Notes: generated by a model from the sequence alone, not told the origin. A DNA stretch of 64,000 bases from Mycolicibacterium austroafricanum (GCF_000612725.1 NZ_HG964455.1:275418-339417), one strand, 5' to 3'; counted from the stretch's first letter, positions 16,244-25,287 are shown. Numbers and translations: made by a program.

Positions 16244-17452
16244 GAGACCCCGGTGCAGGACCTCGCGAAGGACGAGCCCATCGACCTGCGCGACCCCTAC
16301 CCCATGTTCGCGCGCCGACGGGCCGAAGGCGGGGTGTTCCGCGGATCGGTGATGGACTGGTCGAAGACCCCCGACTCACTGCGGCCCGAAAACCTGTACG
16401 CGGCGGTCTCCTTCGACGCGGTCAACAGGGTGTTCCGCGACGGCAAGGTGTTCAACTCGCACATCTACGACTCAACCATCGGGCTGTTCATCGGCCCCAC
16501 GATCCTGGCCATGGAGGGCAAAACCCACTGGGAACACCGCAATCTCGTCTCCGCGGCCTTCAAGACGAGATCGCTGGCCCGCTGGGAACCCGAGATCGTG
16601 CGACCGGTGGTCAACGAACTGATCGACGAGTTCATCGACGACGGTCGAGCAGATCTGGTGCGCGACTTCACGTTCGAGTTCCCGACCCGCGTGATCTCCC
16701 GGCTGCTCGGGCTGCCCGAGGAGGACCTGCCGTGGTTCCGCAAGCGAGCGGTGGAACTCATCAGCTACGCGGTGAACTACAAGAAGGCCTTCGAGGCGTC
16801 GGCGGCCCTGAAGGACTACTTCCTCGGTCAGATCGACAAGCGGCGGTCCGCACCGACCGAGGACATCATCGGCGACCTGGTGTCGGCCGAGATCGACGGT
16901 GAACGCCTCACCGACGAGGCCATCTTCTCGTTCCTGCGCCTGCTCCTGCCTGCGGGCCTGGAGACCACTTTCCGATCGTCGGGCAACCTGCTCTACCTGC
17001 TGCTGACGCACCGCGACCAGTTCGAGGCCGTCAACGCCGACCACGCGTTGATCGGCGCGGCCATCGAGGAGGGACTGCGTTACGAGACGCCGTTGACGAC
17101 CGTGCAGCGGTTCGCCAACGAGGACACCGAGATCGACGGGGTGGAGATCCCGGCCGGGTCGGTGATCGACGTGTGCATCGGGTCGGCCAACCGCGACGAG
17201 TCCCGCTGGGAGCGCGCCGAGCAGTTCGACATCTTCCGCACGAGGACCCCGCACATCTCGTTCGCCGCCGGCGAGCACACCTGCATGGGCCTGCACCTGG
17301 CCAGGATGGAGACCCGGGTGGCCGCGGAGACACTGTTGAGCAGGCTCTCTGCCATCGAGTTGCTCACCGACGGCGACCCCCACATCCACGGCCAACCGTT
17401 CCGGTCACCGACGGCCCTGCCGGTGACGTTCACCCCATCTGCCGCGGAATAG
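16241..17452 (+). CDS. Cytochrome P450
   Basis: A 403-residue P450. I-helix AGLETT (near residue 237) has the acid-alcohol pair, EEGLRYETP the ExxR, and FAAGEHTCMG (Cys near residue 347) the haem ligand. The N-terminal DLRDPYPMFARRRAEGGVF is a normal soluble P450 start. The GTG at 16241 lies inside the operator repeat and would give a leaderless message. A GTG at 16253 with GGAGA upstream is the alternative and would shorten the protein by four residues. It is preceded by an SDR and followed by a convergent aldehyde dehydrogenase. Substrate unknown, but control by the shared operator links it to the Rieske, CoA-transferase and dehydrogenase genes. Confidence 0.88.
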   Translation: METPVQDLAKDEPIDLRDPYPMFARRRAEGGVFRGSVMDWSKTPDSLRPENLYAAVSFDAVNRVFRDGKVFNSHIYDSTIGLFIGPTILAMEGKTHWEHRNLVSAAFKTRSLARWEPEIVRPVVNELIDEFIDDGRADLVRDFTFEFPTRVISRLLGLPEEDLPWFRKRAVELISYAVNYKKAFEASAALKDYFLGQIDKRRSAPTEDIIGDLVSAEIDGERLTDEAIFSFLRLLLPAGLETTFRSSGNLLYLLLTHRDQFEAVNADHALIGAAIEEGLRYETPLTTVQRFANEDTEIDGVEIPAGSVIDVCIGSANRDESRWERAEQFDIFRTRTPHISFAAGEHTCMGLHLARMETRVAAETLLSRLSAIELLTDGDPHIHGQPFRSPTALPVTFTPSAAE

Positions 17453-17459
17453 TATTCCT

Positions 17460-17487
17460 GGCTGCGACATTGGCCGCGGTCACAGCC
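17460..17487. terminator. Stem-loop between convergent P450 and aldehyde dehydrogenase
   Basis: GGCTGCGAC (17460-17468) pairs with GTCACAGCC (17479-17487) with one mismatch around a 10-nt loop. The only sizeable convergent gap here without a conserved repeat. No T-tract. Confidence 0.4.
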
Positions 17488-17511
17488 CCGGCTTCACGTT
17501 CGCGGGTGTGG

Positions 17512-19062
17512 TCAGCTCTGCCGGCGTTCGCGCCGGGCGATGGTCTTGGTCTCGAGGTACTGCTGGAATCCTTCGATCCCACACTGGCGTCCGACCCCGC
17601 TGCTCTTGTAGCCGCCGAACGGGGCGTCGGCTCCGTAGAACATGCCGCCGTTCACGCCGAAGGATCCGGTGCGGACGCGGCGGGCGATGCTCATGCCGCG
17701 CTCGGCCGAACGCGACATCACCGCACCGGCCAGACCGAATGCACTGTCGTTGGCAAGGCGTACCGCGTGGTCGTCATCGTCGAACGGCAACAGCACCAGG
17801 ACCGGGCCGAACACTTCCTGCTGCGCGATCGCCGCGCTGTTGTCGACACCGACCACCACCGTCGGCGCGACGTAGTGGCCGCCTGCCAGATGCTCCGGCA
17901 ACCCGTCGACGGGTTCGCCGCCCACGGTGATCTCGGCGCCGTCGCGCCGGGCCCCGTCGATCGCGGAAAGCACACGGTCCTTCTGCGCGGCGCTGATCAC
18001 CGGACCGACGAGGGTGCCGGGGTCGACCGGATCCCCCACCGGCATGGCCGCGTACGCGGCGGTGATGTCGGTGACGGCCTGGTCGTACAGCGACCGGTGA
18101 ATCAGCATCCGGCTGGTCGCGGCGCAGGCCTGCCCGGCGTGAACACAGACTCCCATCGCGGTCGGGACGATCACCGCGGGGTTGGCGTCGTCGAGGACGA
18201 TGGCCGCCGACTTTCCACCGAGCTCGAGGAACATCCGTTTCATGGTTTCGGCGCCCTGGCGCATCAGGAGCTTGCCCACCGCAGTGGATCCCGTGAACGA
18301 CACCAGGTCCACCCGGGGATCGGCGCCGAGCAGGCCGGCGACCTCGTTGGACGGGGTGGGCACGACGTTGACCACACCCGCGGGGATATCGGTGTGCTCG
18401 GCGATGAGCCGGCCCAGCCGGGTGGCGTTCCACGGGGTGTGGGGGTCGGGTTTGAGGACGACGGTGTTGCCGGCCGCCAGCGCCGGACCCAACTTGTTGA
18501 GGATCACCTCGATCGGGAAATTCGACGGCGTCACCGCGGCGACCACGCCGACAGGCTCTTTGACCACGGTGCGGATGTTGCGCTCGCCGAACAGTCCGCC
18601 GCCGTCGAGCACCCGTTCCCACTCGAAGGTGTCGATCAGACCCGCCGGATAGTGCAGCGACTCGGCCAGCGGCCAGTCCAGCTGCGCGGATTCGGTGGTC
18701 ATCACCGGGCAGCCCACCTCGGCGACGAGTTCGGTTCTCAGGTCTTGCTTTTCGGCCTCGATCGCGGCCTGCAGCTGCGCCAGGCAACGGCTGCGCAGCT
18801 CCCGATTCGTCGCCCAGTCGGTGGTGTCGAACGCGGTGCGCGCCGCGCCGATGGCGCGCAACATGTCCCGCTCGCCGGCGGCGGTGGTGGCGCCGAGGAC
18901 CGCGCCGGTGGCCGGACTGTGATTGTCGAACTGCGCACCGGACTCGGCCTCGACCAGCTCACCGTCGATCAGCATCCGGCGTTCGGCCCGCTGCGCGGCA
19001 CGCCTGCCCCAGTCGGCACTGGTCTGGGTACCTTCGACCGTCTCGGTCATCGCGTCGCTCAT
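17512..19062 (-). CDS. Aldehyde dehydrogenase
   Basis: A 516-residue aldehyde dehydrogenase. VTPSNFPIEV marks the cofactor site, LELGGKSAAIVL near residue 280 holds the general-base Glu, and HAGQACAATSR near residue 312 the catalytic Cys. FGVNGGMFYGADAPFGGYKSSGVGRQ is the usual C-terminal dimer/active-site region. It is only distantly like the other aldehyde dehydrogenase at 13794, so they are not a recent duplication. ATG 19062 has GGAGGAG 5 nt upstream; an upstream in-frame start at 19098 would run into the operator. Divergent from a CoA-transferase with operator site E between them. Likely oxidises an aldehyde intermediate to the acid that is then CoA-activated (inference). Confidence 0.9.
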   Translation of the reverse strand: MSDAMTETVEGTQTSADWGRRAAQRAERRMLIDGELVEAESGAQFDNHSPATGAVLGATTAAGERDMLRAIGAARTAFDTTDWATNRELRSRCLAQLQAAIEAEKQDLRTELVAEVGCPVMTTESAQLDWPLAESLHYPAGLIDTFEWERVLDGGGLFGERNIRTVVKEPVGVVAAVTPSNFPIEVILNKLGPALAAGNTVVLKPDPHTPWNATRLGRLIAEHTDIPAGVVNVVPTPSNEVAGLLGADPRVDLVSFTGSTAVGKLLMRQGAETMKRMFLELGGKSAAIVLDDANPAVIVPTAMGVCVHAGQACAATSRMLIHRSLYDQAVTDITAAYAAMPVGDPVDPGTLVGPVISAAQKDRVLSAIDGARRDGAEITVGGEPVDGLPEHLAGGHYVAPTVVVGVDNSAAIAQQEVFGPVLVLLPFDDDDHAVRLANDSAFGLAGAVMSRSAERGMSIARRVRTGSFGVNGGMFYGADAPFGGYKSSGVGRQCGIEGFQQYLETKTIARRERRQS

Positions 19063-19095
19063 CGGACTCCTCCGGGGCCGCCGTTCTCGGACGAT

Positions 19096-19116
19096 CAACG
19101 GTAAAGCTTACAGTAT
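19096..19116. promoter_or_regulatory. 21-bp operator, site E
   Basis: CAACGGT-N7-ACAGTAT: a perfect right half and a left half matching at four of seven positions. It lies between the divergent aldehyde dehydrogenase (start 19062) and CoA-transferase (start about 19172). Confidence 0.6.
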
Positions 19117-19171
19117 CGAACTTCCGCTACACTGCCCGACAAGAGCCGTTCGACATCGTCGTCAGAAGGGG

Positions 19172-20401
19172 ATGCACTTGATCAAGGTGATGGAGGGCGT
19201 CCGTGTCCTCGAGGTTGCGCAGTTCACGTTCGTACCCGCGGCGGGCGCGATCCTCGCCGACTGGGGTGCCGACGTCATCAAGGTCGAGCACCCCGTGCGC
19301 GGTGACACCCAGCGCGGCTTCATCAACATGGGAGGGTTCCAACTCGACCCCAACCGACACCCGCTGATCGAGCATCCCAACCGTGGCAAGCGCAGCGTCG
19401 GCATCGACGTGTCCAAGCCCGGCGGTCAGGAGGTGCTCTACGAGATCGCCAAGACCGCCGACGTTTTCCTGACCAACTACATGCCTGCCCAGCGGCAGAA
19501 GAACAAGTTCGACATCGAACACATCCGCGCGGTCAACCCCAACATCATCTACGCCCGCGGCAGCGCCTACGGCGACAAGGGGTCCGAGCGTGACACCGGC
19601 GGGTTCGACGGCACCGCGTTCTGGACGCGCAGCGGCGTCGGGCACGCGTTGACACCGGAGGAGATCGGCGGCGCGCTGTCCCAGGGCATTCCGGCATTCG
19701 GCGACTCGATCGGCGGGATGAACATCGCCGGCGGGATCTCGGCGGCGCTGTTTCACCGGGAGCGCACCGGCGAGGCCGTCGAGCTCGACGTGTCGCTGCT
19801 GAGCACGGCCTGGTGGGCCGCCGGGGCGAGCGTGACGCAGGGCATGGAAACCGGCGAGACGATGCGCTCGCTGATGCCGGACTCGATCAGCTCCGTCAAT
19901 CCGTTCATGGCGAATTACCTGACCTCCGACGGCGGCACCATCAACTTGTGCATCGTGAGCCCGACCGGCTACATCCGGGACGCGTTCGAACATCTCGGCC
20001 TGCCGGAACTGGCCGACGATCCGCGCTTCAACGACGTGATGCCGTTGATCGAGAACTCCGAGGAGGCAGCGCGGCTCATCGCCGAGTCGATCCGTAGCAA
20101 GCCGTTCGACTACTGGCGTCAGCACCTGAAGACGATGAAGGGGCAGTGGGCTCCGTTCCAGAGTCTGGTGGATCTGGGCACCGACGAGCAGGCCCTGGCC
20201 AACGACATGGTCGTCGAGGTCGAGGCCGGCGACGGCGGGAAGCCGTTCAAGGTGGTTCGGGGTCCGGTGCAGTTCAACCACGAGCCGCTCGAGACCACCA
20301 GGGCGCCGCAGGCCTCGGAGCATACCGAGATCGTGCTGATGGAGCTCGGTCTGGATTGGGACCGCATCGAAGCCCTCAAGGACAGCGGCGCGATCGCCTA
20401 G
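19172..20401 (+). CDS. Family III (CaiB/BaiF) CoA-transferase
   Basis: About 409 residues with the family opening VMEGVRVLEVAQFTFVPAAG, ADWGADVIKVEHP, and the GFDGTAFWTRSG region. The catalytic aspartate is in the ELDVSLLSTAW segment after the conserved RTGEAVE. It would move CoA from an acyl-CoA donor to an organic acid without ATP. The start is ambiguous. ATG 19172 sits directly after AGAAGGGG, which is too close, whereas TTG 19178 has ideal spacing and removes two residues. The gene is single, divergent from the aldehyde dehydrogenase under operator site E, and ends at a 61-nt hairpin repeat. Its paralog at 46568 has Glu at the catalytic position. Confidence 0.85.
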   Translation: MHLIKVMEGVRVLEVAQFTFVPAAGAILADWGADVIKVEHPVRGDTQRGFINMGGFQLDPNRHPLIEHPNRGKRSVGIDVSKPGGQEVLYEIAKTADVFLTNYMPAQRQKNKFDIEHIRAVNPNIIYARGSAYGDKGSERDTGGFDGTAFWTRSGVGHALTPEEIGGALSQGIPAFGDSIGGMNIAGGISAALFHRERTGEAVELDVSLLSTAWWAAGASVTQGMETGETMRSLMPDSISSVNPFMANYLTSDGGTINLCIVSPTGYIRDAFEHLGLPELADDPRFNDVMPLIENSEEAARLIAESIRSKPFDYWRQHLKTMKGQWAPFQSLVDLGTDEQALANDMVVEVEAGDGGKPFKVVRGPVQFNHEPLETTRAPQASEHTEIVLMELGLDWDRIEALKDSGAIA

Positions 20402-20412
20402 CCACGTTCCTC

Positions 20413-20473
20413 GCCGAAATTGCATTCCAGCAGCGAGAATTCGAGTGAGGGCCTGCTGGAATGCAGTTTCGGC
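20413..20473. repeat. 61-nt hairpin repeat, family 1, copy 2
   Basis: 21-nt arms at 20413-20433 and 20453-20473 with one mismatch, and a 19-nt loop. Reverse-complemented, the loop again has ACTCG at positions 7-11, so this copy is inverted relative to copy 1. It separates the convergent CoA-transferase and molybdopterin enzyme genes. Confidence 0.85.
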
Positions 20474-20478
20474 GCGTT

Positions 20479-22659
20479 CTAGACAGGTTCGACGCGGACG
20501 GGGACGCCGGTCAGCCACGCCATGCCGGACAGGCTCTCGACGTCGTCAGGCTCGCTGGAGGTCAGCTGGTTGACGTTGGCGCCGCCGGCCCGGTTCGCCA
20601 ACCGCCATCCACCGGTCCCGTCATGGCCCCAGCCGTGCGGCAAGGCGATCACCCCGGGCACGATGTCCTTGGTCAACGTGACGGGCACCGTGATCCGCCC
20701 GTACGGCGAGCTGACCGTCACGTCACTGCGGTCGTCGATCATGAGCTCGGCGGCGTCGTCGGCGTTCATCAGCCCGTGATGACTGCGGTCGCCGCGCATC
20801 AGCAGAGGGGCGTTGTGCATCCACGAGTTCTCCGACCGCGGTTCGCGCATCCCGATCATTCGTAACGGGTACCCGACTGGCTGTCGCATCTGCCTCAGCG
20901 CAGCGATCTCGGAGGCAATATCGTGGTGCGCCAACTGGATTCGCCCGTTCAGGTAGGAGATCGCCTCCTTGAGCACCCCGGTCCTCAGATGCGGTGCGAT
21001 CACCGCACCGTGCGGGTGATCCCGCGTCAGCCGCGCGAACGTGAGACCGCCACGGCGCAGCCCGAACCGGTCACCGCCCGCGCAGACCCGGATGATCCCG
21101 TCGGCGAGCCTCCTCGGCGTGAACGGCACACCGAGTCGCGTCAAGCCTCGCCCCGCCCCGGTCAACACCGCGAAGACGCGCGACTGGCCGGACAACCGCT
21201 GCAGCAGCCCGCCGACGATCTCCCACTCCGGACGGGCCTGCCCCACCGGTTCGATCACCGCCTCGGTGGCCTGCCGGAACGGTGTGGCCTGGAACGGCTG
21301 GAAGGTCAGCGGGAAGTCGTCCCGCTCGTACATCGTCGTCACCGGTAGGACGTAGTCGCAACGCGCCGAGGTCTCGGTCAGGTAGAAGTCCAGCGCGACA
21401 GACAAATCCAGCGAGTCCAGCGCAGAGGCGAGTTCGTCACCGTTGGGCACCGACAGCACCGGGTTGCCCGCACTGACGAACATCGCCCGGATCTGGCGCT
21501 CCCCCGGAGTGGTCATCTCCTTGGCCATCAACGCCGCGGGCTCGGAGCCGATGACAGCCCGGAAGCCACCGATCCGGGACCGCCTGCGACGGTAGGTCCG
21601 CCGCAGCAGCGCACCCATGCCGACATTGACCCAGCGCTGGCCGGGAAGCCCCATTCCGCCGATGACCGAACCGCCCGGTGTGTCGAGATTCCCGGCGACG
21701 AGGTTGACGACGTCGATCAGATACGACGTCAGCGTGCCGTGCCGACCGACGCAGGTGCCCAACCGGCCGTAGATCGCCGCGCGCGGCGTCGTCGCGAGGT
21801 CACGGGCCAGTGCGCGCACCACCTCGGGGTCGATACCGGTGCGGGCCGCGGTCGCCTCGGGCGGGAACGGCGCCGCCTGACTGCGGAGCCAGTCGAGACC
21901 CGCTGTCTGCGCCGCGATTTCGCCGGTGTGCGCCAACTCCTCGGCGAACATCACCTGCAGCAGCGACAGCAACAGCAACGCGTCGGTATCGGGAACGATG
22001 CCGCACCACTCGAACTGCGCCGCGGTCTCGGTCTTGCGCGGGTCGATCACCACCACCCGGCCGCCGCGGCGGACGATGTCGTGCATCCGGTCCTTGATGC
22101 GCGGCGCGGTCAGGAAACTCCCATGGGATACCACGGGATTGGCCCCCATGACGACGAGAAAGTCGGTGCGGGTGAGGTCCGGGATCGGCACCGAGGTCGG
22201 GGTGCCGTAGAGCAGCTGGCTGGCCATCAGCCGGCTGTTGGTGTCCTGTGAGGACGCCGTGTAGAAGTGGGTGTGTCGGCCCAGGCCCTTGATGAAGGCC
22301 AGAATCGACAGGACGTGGGAGTAGCTGAACGCACCCGGGTTGCCCATGTACCAGCCGACGGCACCGGACCCGCGCTCACGCAGCACCGCCGCGAGTCGCG
22401 CCGTGATGTCGGTCAGTGCCTCATCCCAACTGACAGGCACGAACCCGTCGGGGGTTCGTCGCATCGGAGTGGTGACCCGGTCCGGGTCGTTGACGACCTC
22501 GGTGAACGCGATGCCTTTCTGGCAGGCGAACCCCGCCGAGAGCGGATGCTCCTTGTCGGGGCGCAGTGCGGTCAGCTTGCCGTCCTCGACGGTGGCGATC
22601 ATGCCGCACAGCGGCTCGCAGATCCGGCAGAACGTGCTCTTCTGCACTATGTCGGACAT
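20479..22659 (-). CDS. Molybdopterin-dependent oxidoreductase with N-terminal [4Fe-4S] site
   Basis: A 726-residue member of the DMSO-reductase/formate-dehydrogenase-like superfamily. Cys11, Cys14, Cys18 and Cys46 (CRICEPLCG ... ACQKG) would bind a [4Fe-4S] cluster. VVMGANPVVSHG and VVVIDPRKTETA are typical dinucleotide-binding segments, and the C-terminal barrel (ALPHGWGH, GGANVNQLT) binds the second pterin. No Tat signal, so it is cytoplasmic. No partner iron-sulfur or membrane subunit is adjacent. It resembles stand-alone mycobacterial enzymes of unknown substrate. ATG 22659 has GGGAGG 7 nt upstream. It is divergent from the NYN gene and carries no obvious copy of the 21-bp operator. Confidence 0.88.
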   Translation of the reverse strand: MSDIVQKSTFCRICEPLCGMIATVEDGKLTALRPDKEHPLSAGFACQKGIAFTEVVNDPDRVTTPMRRTPDGFVPVSWDEALTDITARLAAVLRERGSGAVGWYMGNPGAFSYSHVLSILAFIKGLGRHTHFYTASSQDTNSRLMASQLLYGTPTSVPIPDLTRTDFLVVMGANPVVSHGSFLTAPRIKDRMHDIVRRGGRVVVIDPRKTETAAQFEWCGIVPDTDALLLLSLLQVMFAEELAHTGEIAAQTAGLDWLRSQAAPFPPEATAARTGIDPEVVRALARDLATTPRAAIYGRLGTCVGRHGTLTSYLIDVVNLVAGNLDTPGGSVIGGMGLPGQRWVNVGMGALLRRTYRRRRSRIGGFRAVIGSEPAALMAKEMTTPGERQIRAMFVSAGNPVLSVPNGDELASALDSLDLSVALDFYLTETSARCDYVLPVTTMYERDDFPLTFQPFQATPFRQATEAVIEPVGQARPEWEIVGGLLQRLSGQSRVFAVLTGAGRGLTRLGVPFTPRRLADGIIRVCAGGDRFGLRRGGLTFARLTRDHPHGAVIAPHLRTGVLKEAISYLNGRIQLAHHDIASEIAALRQMRQPVGYPLRMIGMREPRSENSWMHNAPLLMRGDRSHHGLMNADDAAELMIDDRSDVTVSSPYGRITVPVTLTKDIVPGVIALPHGWGHDGTGGWRLANRAGGANVNQLTSSEPDDVESLSGMAWLTGVPVRVEPV

Positions 22660-22690
22660 CCGGTCGCCTCCCTGCGCTGGGCTACTTCGC

Positions 22691-22696
22691 TAGTCT
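22691..22696 (+). promoter_or_regulatory. Possible -10 element of a leaderless NYN-domain gene
   Basis: TAGTCT ends 7 nt before the ATG at 22704, as expected for a leaderless mycobacterial transcript; no ribosome site is present. Confidence 0.35.
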
Positions 22697-22703
22697 GCGC
22701 ACA

Positions 22704-23078
22704 ATGCGCTGGATTGTCGATGGCATGAACGTGATCGGTTCGCGTCCCGACGGCTGGTGGCGCGACCGGCACCGCGCGATGGTGACGCTGGTGGAATCCC
22801 TCGAACGGTGGGCGCTCGTCGACGGCGCGGAGGTGACGGTGGTGTTCGAACGTCCGCCGTCACCACCCATCGAATCCGCGGTCGTCGCCGTGACGAGCGC
22901 ACCGTCGCCCGCACCGAACTCGGCCGACGACGAGATCGTCCGGTTGGTCCGGGGCGACCCCCATCCGGAGCAGATCCGGGTCGCGACGTCGGACCGCGCC
23001 CTGTCAGAACGGGTGCGCGGAGCGGGCGCGACGGTCGTTCCCGCCGAGCGACTGCGCCAGCTCATCGACCCCCGCTGA
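22704..23078 (+). CDS. NYN/PIN-like (YacP-type) small RNA-binding or nuclease protein
   Basis: A 124-residue protein opening MRWIVDGMNVIGSRPDGWW, the first strand of NYN-domain (PIN-like) proteins, where Asp6 would bind metal. A second acidic cluster (SADDEIVRLV) and IRVATSDRALSERVRGAGATVVPAERL complete a Rossmann-like half resembling YacP/Rae1-type ribonucleases. Function is inferred from the fold only. It sits between the divergent molybdopterin enzyme and a convergent P450, and looks unrelated to the catabolic genes. A frame extension upstream overlaps the divergent gene and was not used. Confidence 0.8.
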   Translation: MRWIVDGMNVIGSRPDGWWRDRHRAMVTLVESLERWALVDGAEVTVVFERPPSPPIESAVVAVTSAPSPAPNSADDEIVRLVRGDPHPEQIRVATSDRALSERVRGAGATVVPAERLRQLIDPR

Positions 23079-23087
23079 AACCATCGC

Positions 23088-23136
23088 GATTTCGGTGCAG
23101 TTCGTCAACGCCAGCATGACCAACTACACCGAAATC
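23088..23136. repeat. 49-nt hairpin repeat, family 2, copy 2
   Basis: Arms at 23088-23106 and 23118-23136 (two mismatches) around an 11-nt loop similar to that of copy 1 (AACGCCAGCAT against TACGTCAGCGT). As in copy 1, the right arm runs into the stop codon of the minus-strand gene, here a P450. Confidence 0.75.
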
Positions 23137-24352
23137 AAAGGATACGCACCGGCACGTTCGCCCACCCGGACACGTTCTGCATACTGACCCGCCTGCACCC
23201 GTCCCACTCCACCTCGTAGCGCGGCATGAAGTCCAGCAGCATGTCCAACGCGATCGAGCTCTCCAGGCGTGCCAGCGCCGCGCCCAGACAGCTGTGGATG
23301 CCGTAGCCGAATCCGAGGTTCTGGGCCTCGGTGCGGTCGCGGTTGATGTCGAACACGTCGGGCGCGGTCCAGGCGTCGGGATCGCGGTTGGCCGACGCGC
23401 CCAACAGGAAGACGGGCGCCCCAGCGGGAATCGTGATGCCGTGCAGCGTGACCGGGTGATTCGACCGGCGCACGTTGTACTGCACCGGAGCGTCGTAGCG
23501 CAGCAGTTCCTCGATCGCCACACCGATCTTGCCGCGGTCGTCGAGCAACTGTTGCCACTGCTCGGGGTGGCGCGCGAACGTCACCACGGCGCTGCCCACC
23601 AGCTTCGTGACGGTCTCGGCCCCGGCCCCACCCAATAGCGTCGCGAAGCCGGCGATCTCGGAGTCCTTCAGCCGGTCGACCGTTCCGTCCTCGCGTTCCA
23701 CCTCGGCGGCGATCAGCGCGCTGATCATGTCGTCGCGGGGGCCTGCGCGGCGCTGCTTGATCAAGTCGTAGTACATCAGCCAGGTCTCGGTCATCGCCTG
23801 CATGCCGGCCTCCGACATGTCGATCTGCCCCGGCTCACGGTGCAGCGACTCGTCGATCCACAACCGCACCTGCTGCCGGTACTTTTCCGGCACCCCCAGC
23901 ATCTGGGTGATCACGTCCACCGGGAAGTACACCGAGAAGTCCTGCACCACATCGAAACTGTCGCCCCGGACTGCCGAAAGGAACCGCGTGACGGTGTCGG
24001 TGACCATCGCGCGCAACGCTTCGATGGCACGGGGTGTGAAGACCTTGTTGACCAGGCTGCGCATCACTCGGTGCTCGGGCGGGTCGATCGAGATGATCAT
24101 CTTGGCCGGCACCTTCTCCCCCCTGCGCACCATCCCGAGGTCCACGCCGTAGGCCGACGAATACGTCGCGAAGTCCTTCAGGCCCGCGGCGACGTCGGCG
24201 TGCCTGCTCAGCGCGTAGAAGTCATAGGTGGCGTTGTAGTAGACGGGCGCCTCGGCACGCAGTCTCGGATAACACGCCTGCGGGTCGCGGTAGAACCCCT
24301 CGCTGAACGGGTCGAAGACCACCGGGTCGCGCCCCACGTCCACAACGGCCAC
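23135..24352 (-). CDS. Cytochrome P450
   Basis: A 405-residue P450 with I-helix GGAGAETV near residue 245, EELLRYDAP for ExxR, and FGYGIHSCLG (Cys near residue 354). DPPEHRVMRSLVNKVFTPR is the conserved C-helix region. The GTG at 24352 is favoured: AGGAGG lies 5 nt upstream. A GTG at 24358 would abut that ribosome site. It is the third P450 in the window and has no neighbouring ferredoxin. It is divergent from a thioesterase with operator site F between the starts, and ends within a 49-nt hairpin repeat against the NYN gene. Confidence 0.9.
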   Translation of the reverse strand: MAVVDVGRDPVVFDPFSEGFYRDPQACYPRLRAEAPVYYNATYDFYALSRHADVAAGLKDFATYSSAYGVDLGMVRRGEKVPAKMIISIDPPEHRVMRSLVNKVFTPRAIEALRAMVTDTVTRFLSAVRGDSFDVVQDFSVYFPVDVITQMLGVPEKYRQQVRLWIDESLHREPGQIDMSEAGMQAMTETWLMYYDLIKQRRAGPRDDMISALIAAEVEREDGTVDRLKDSEIAGFATLLGGAGAETVTKLVGSAVVTFARHPEQWQQLLDDRGKIGVAIEELLRYDAPVQYNVRRSNHPVTLHGITIPAGAPVFLLGASANRDPDAWTAPDVFDINRDRTEAQNLGFGYGIHSCLGAALARLESSIALDMLLDFMPRYEVEWDGCRRVSMQNVSGWANVPVRIL

Positions 24353-24382
24353 AACCACCTCCTGTAAGCCATCCAGTTGTGC

Positions 24383-24403
24383 TTTCGGTAAAAGTCACTC
24401 TAT
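24383..24403. promoter_or_regulatory. Possible 21-bp operator, site F (degenerate)
   Basis: TTTCGGT-N7-ACTCTAT keeps the outer bases and spacing of the 21-bp pattern in the divergent gap between the P450 and the thioesterase, and overlaps a CTCTAT hexamer placed 7 nt before the ATG at 24411. Confidence 0.35.
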
Positions 24404-24410
24404 CCTGCTC

Positions 24411-25253
24411 ATGGCTGCCGCTGCGCGCAAGACAGGACGGGACGTGACCGACGCCTATTACGAACTCGTCGACGCCGACGATCCCCGCGGAGCGAAGTTC
24501 GCGGCGTCCGACCACGTCATCAGCACGTGGGGGCCGCACATGCAGAACGCCGCCCCGGTGTCCGCGCTGTTGGTACGCGCGGCCGAGCGCTGCGCGCCGC
24601 GTGACGACGTCCGTCTCAGCCGGGTCGTCGTCGATCTGCTGGGCCCGGTTCCGGTGGCCGGCGAGCTCTGGGTCCGCGCCACCGTTGTCCGTCCCGGGCG
24701 CAAGATCGAGCTGATCGGGGCCGAGATGCTCGCCCCCGGCCCGGACGGGACACCCAGGCCGGTCGCGACCGCATCGGCGTGGCGCTTCCAGCATTCCGAG
24801 ACCGCTGCGCTGCCCGACTCCCCCGCCGAGCCGATGCGACCGGTCGCCGAAGGTCGGCGTCGCCTTCCCGACGACGGCACCGACCAGACCTACATCCAGA
24901 GCCTGGACTGGCGCTGGCTCAACGACATCCTGCACAGCGCGCAGGCCGAGTGCTGGGCCACGCCGTTGGTCGATCTCGTCGCCGGCGAAGAGATGACCCC
25001 GGCCCAGCGACTGTTCAGCGTCGCCGATATCGCCAACGGCATGGGGAGCCGGCTCGACCCCGGCAGTTACACGTTTCTCAACACCGACCTCGCCGTGCAT
25101 ATCCACCGGCTTCCGGAAGGACAGTGGATAGGCGTCCGCTCCGAGAATCATTACGGCGCCGACGGAGTCGGGGTGTCGAGGGGCATGTTGTTCGACGAAT
25201 CCGGGCCGGTGGCGGCTATTCAGCAGGCGCAACTGGTCCGTCAACGGCCGTAA
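24411..25253 (+). CDS. Acyl-CoA thioesterase-like double hotdog protein
   Basis: A 280-residue protein with two hotdog-fold halves, as in TesB-like thioesterases. The first half ends with the strand GELWVRATVVRPGRKIELIGAEM. The second has QSLDWRWL, the helix RLFSVADIANGMGSRLD, and the closing strands WIGVRSENHYGADGVGVSRGMLFDESG. It would hydrolyse or bind an acyl-CoA. The ATG at 24411 follows a -10-like hexamer by about 7 nt and may be leaderless. It is followed 34 nt later by a thiolase in what is probably one operon, and is divergent from a P450. Confidence 0.75.
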   Translation: MAAAARKTGRDVTDAYYELVDADDPRGAKFAASDHVISTWGPHMQNAAPVSALLVRAAERCAPRDDVRLSRVVVDLLGPVPVAGELWVRATVVRPGRKIELIGAEMLAPGPDGTPRPVATASAWRFQHSETAALPDSPAEPMRPVAEGRRRLPDDGTDQTYIQSLDWRWLNDILHSAQAECWATPLVDLVAGEEMTPAQRLFSVADIANGMGSRLDPGSYTFLNTDLAVHIHRLPEGQWIGVRSENHYGADGVGVSRGMLFDESGPVAAIQQAQLVRQRP

Positions 25254-25287
25254 GCCGTAACCGAACTTCTTGGAAAGGACTCTCCGG

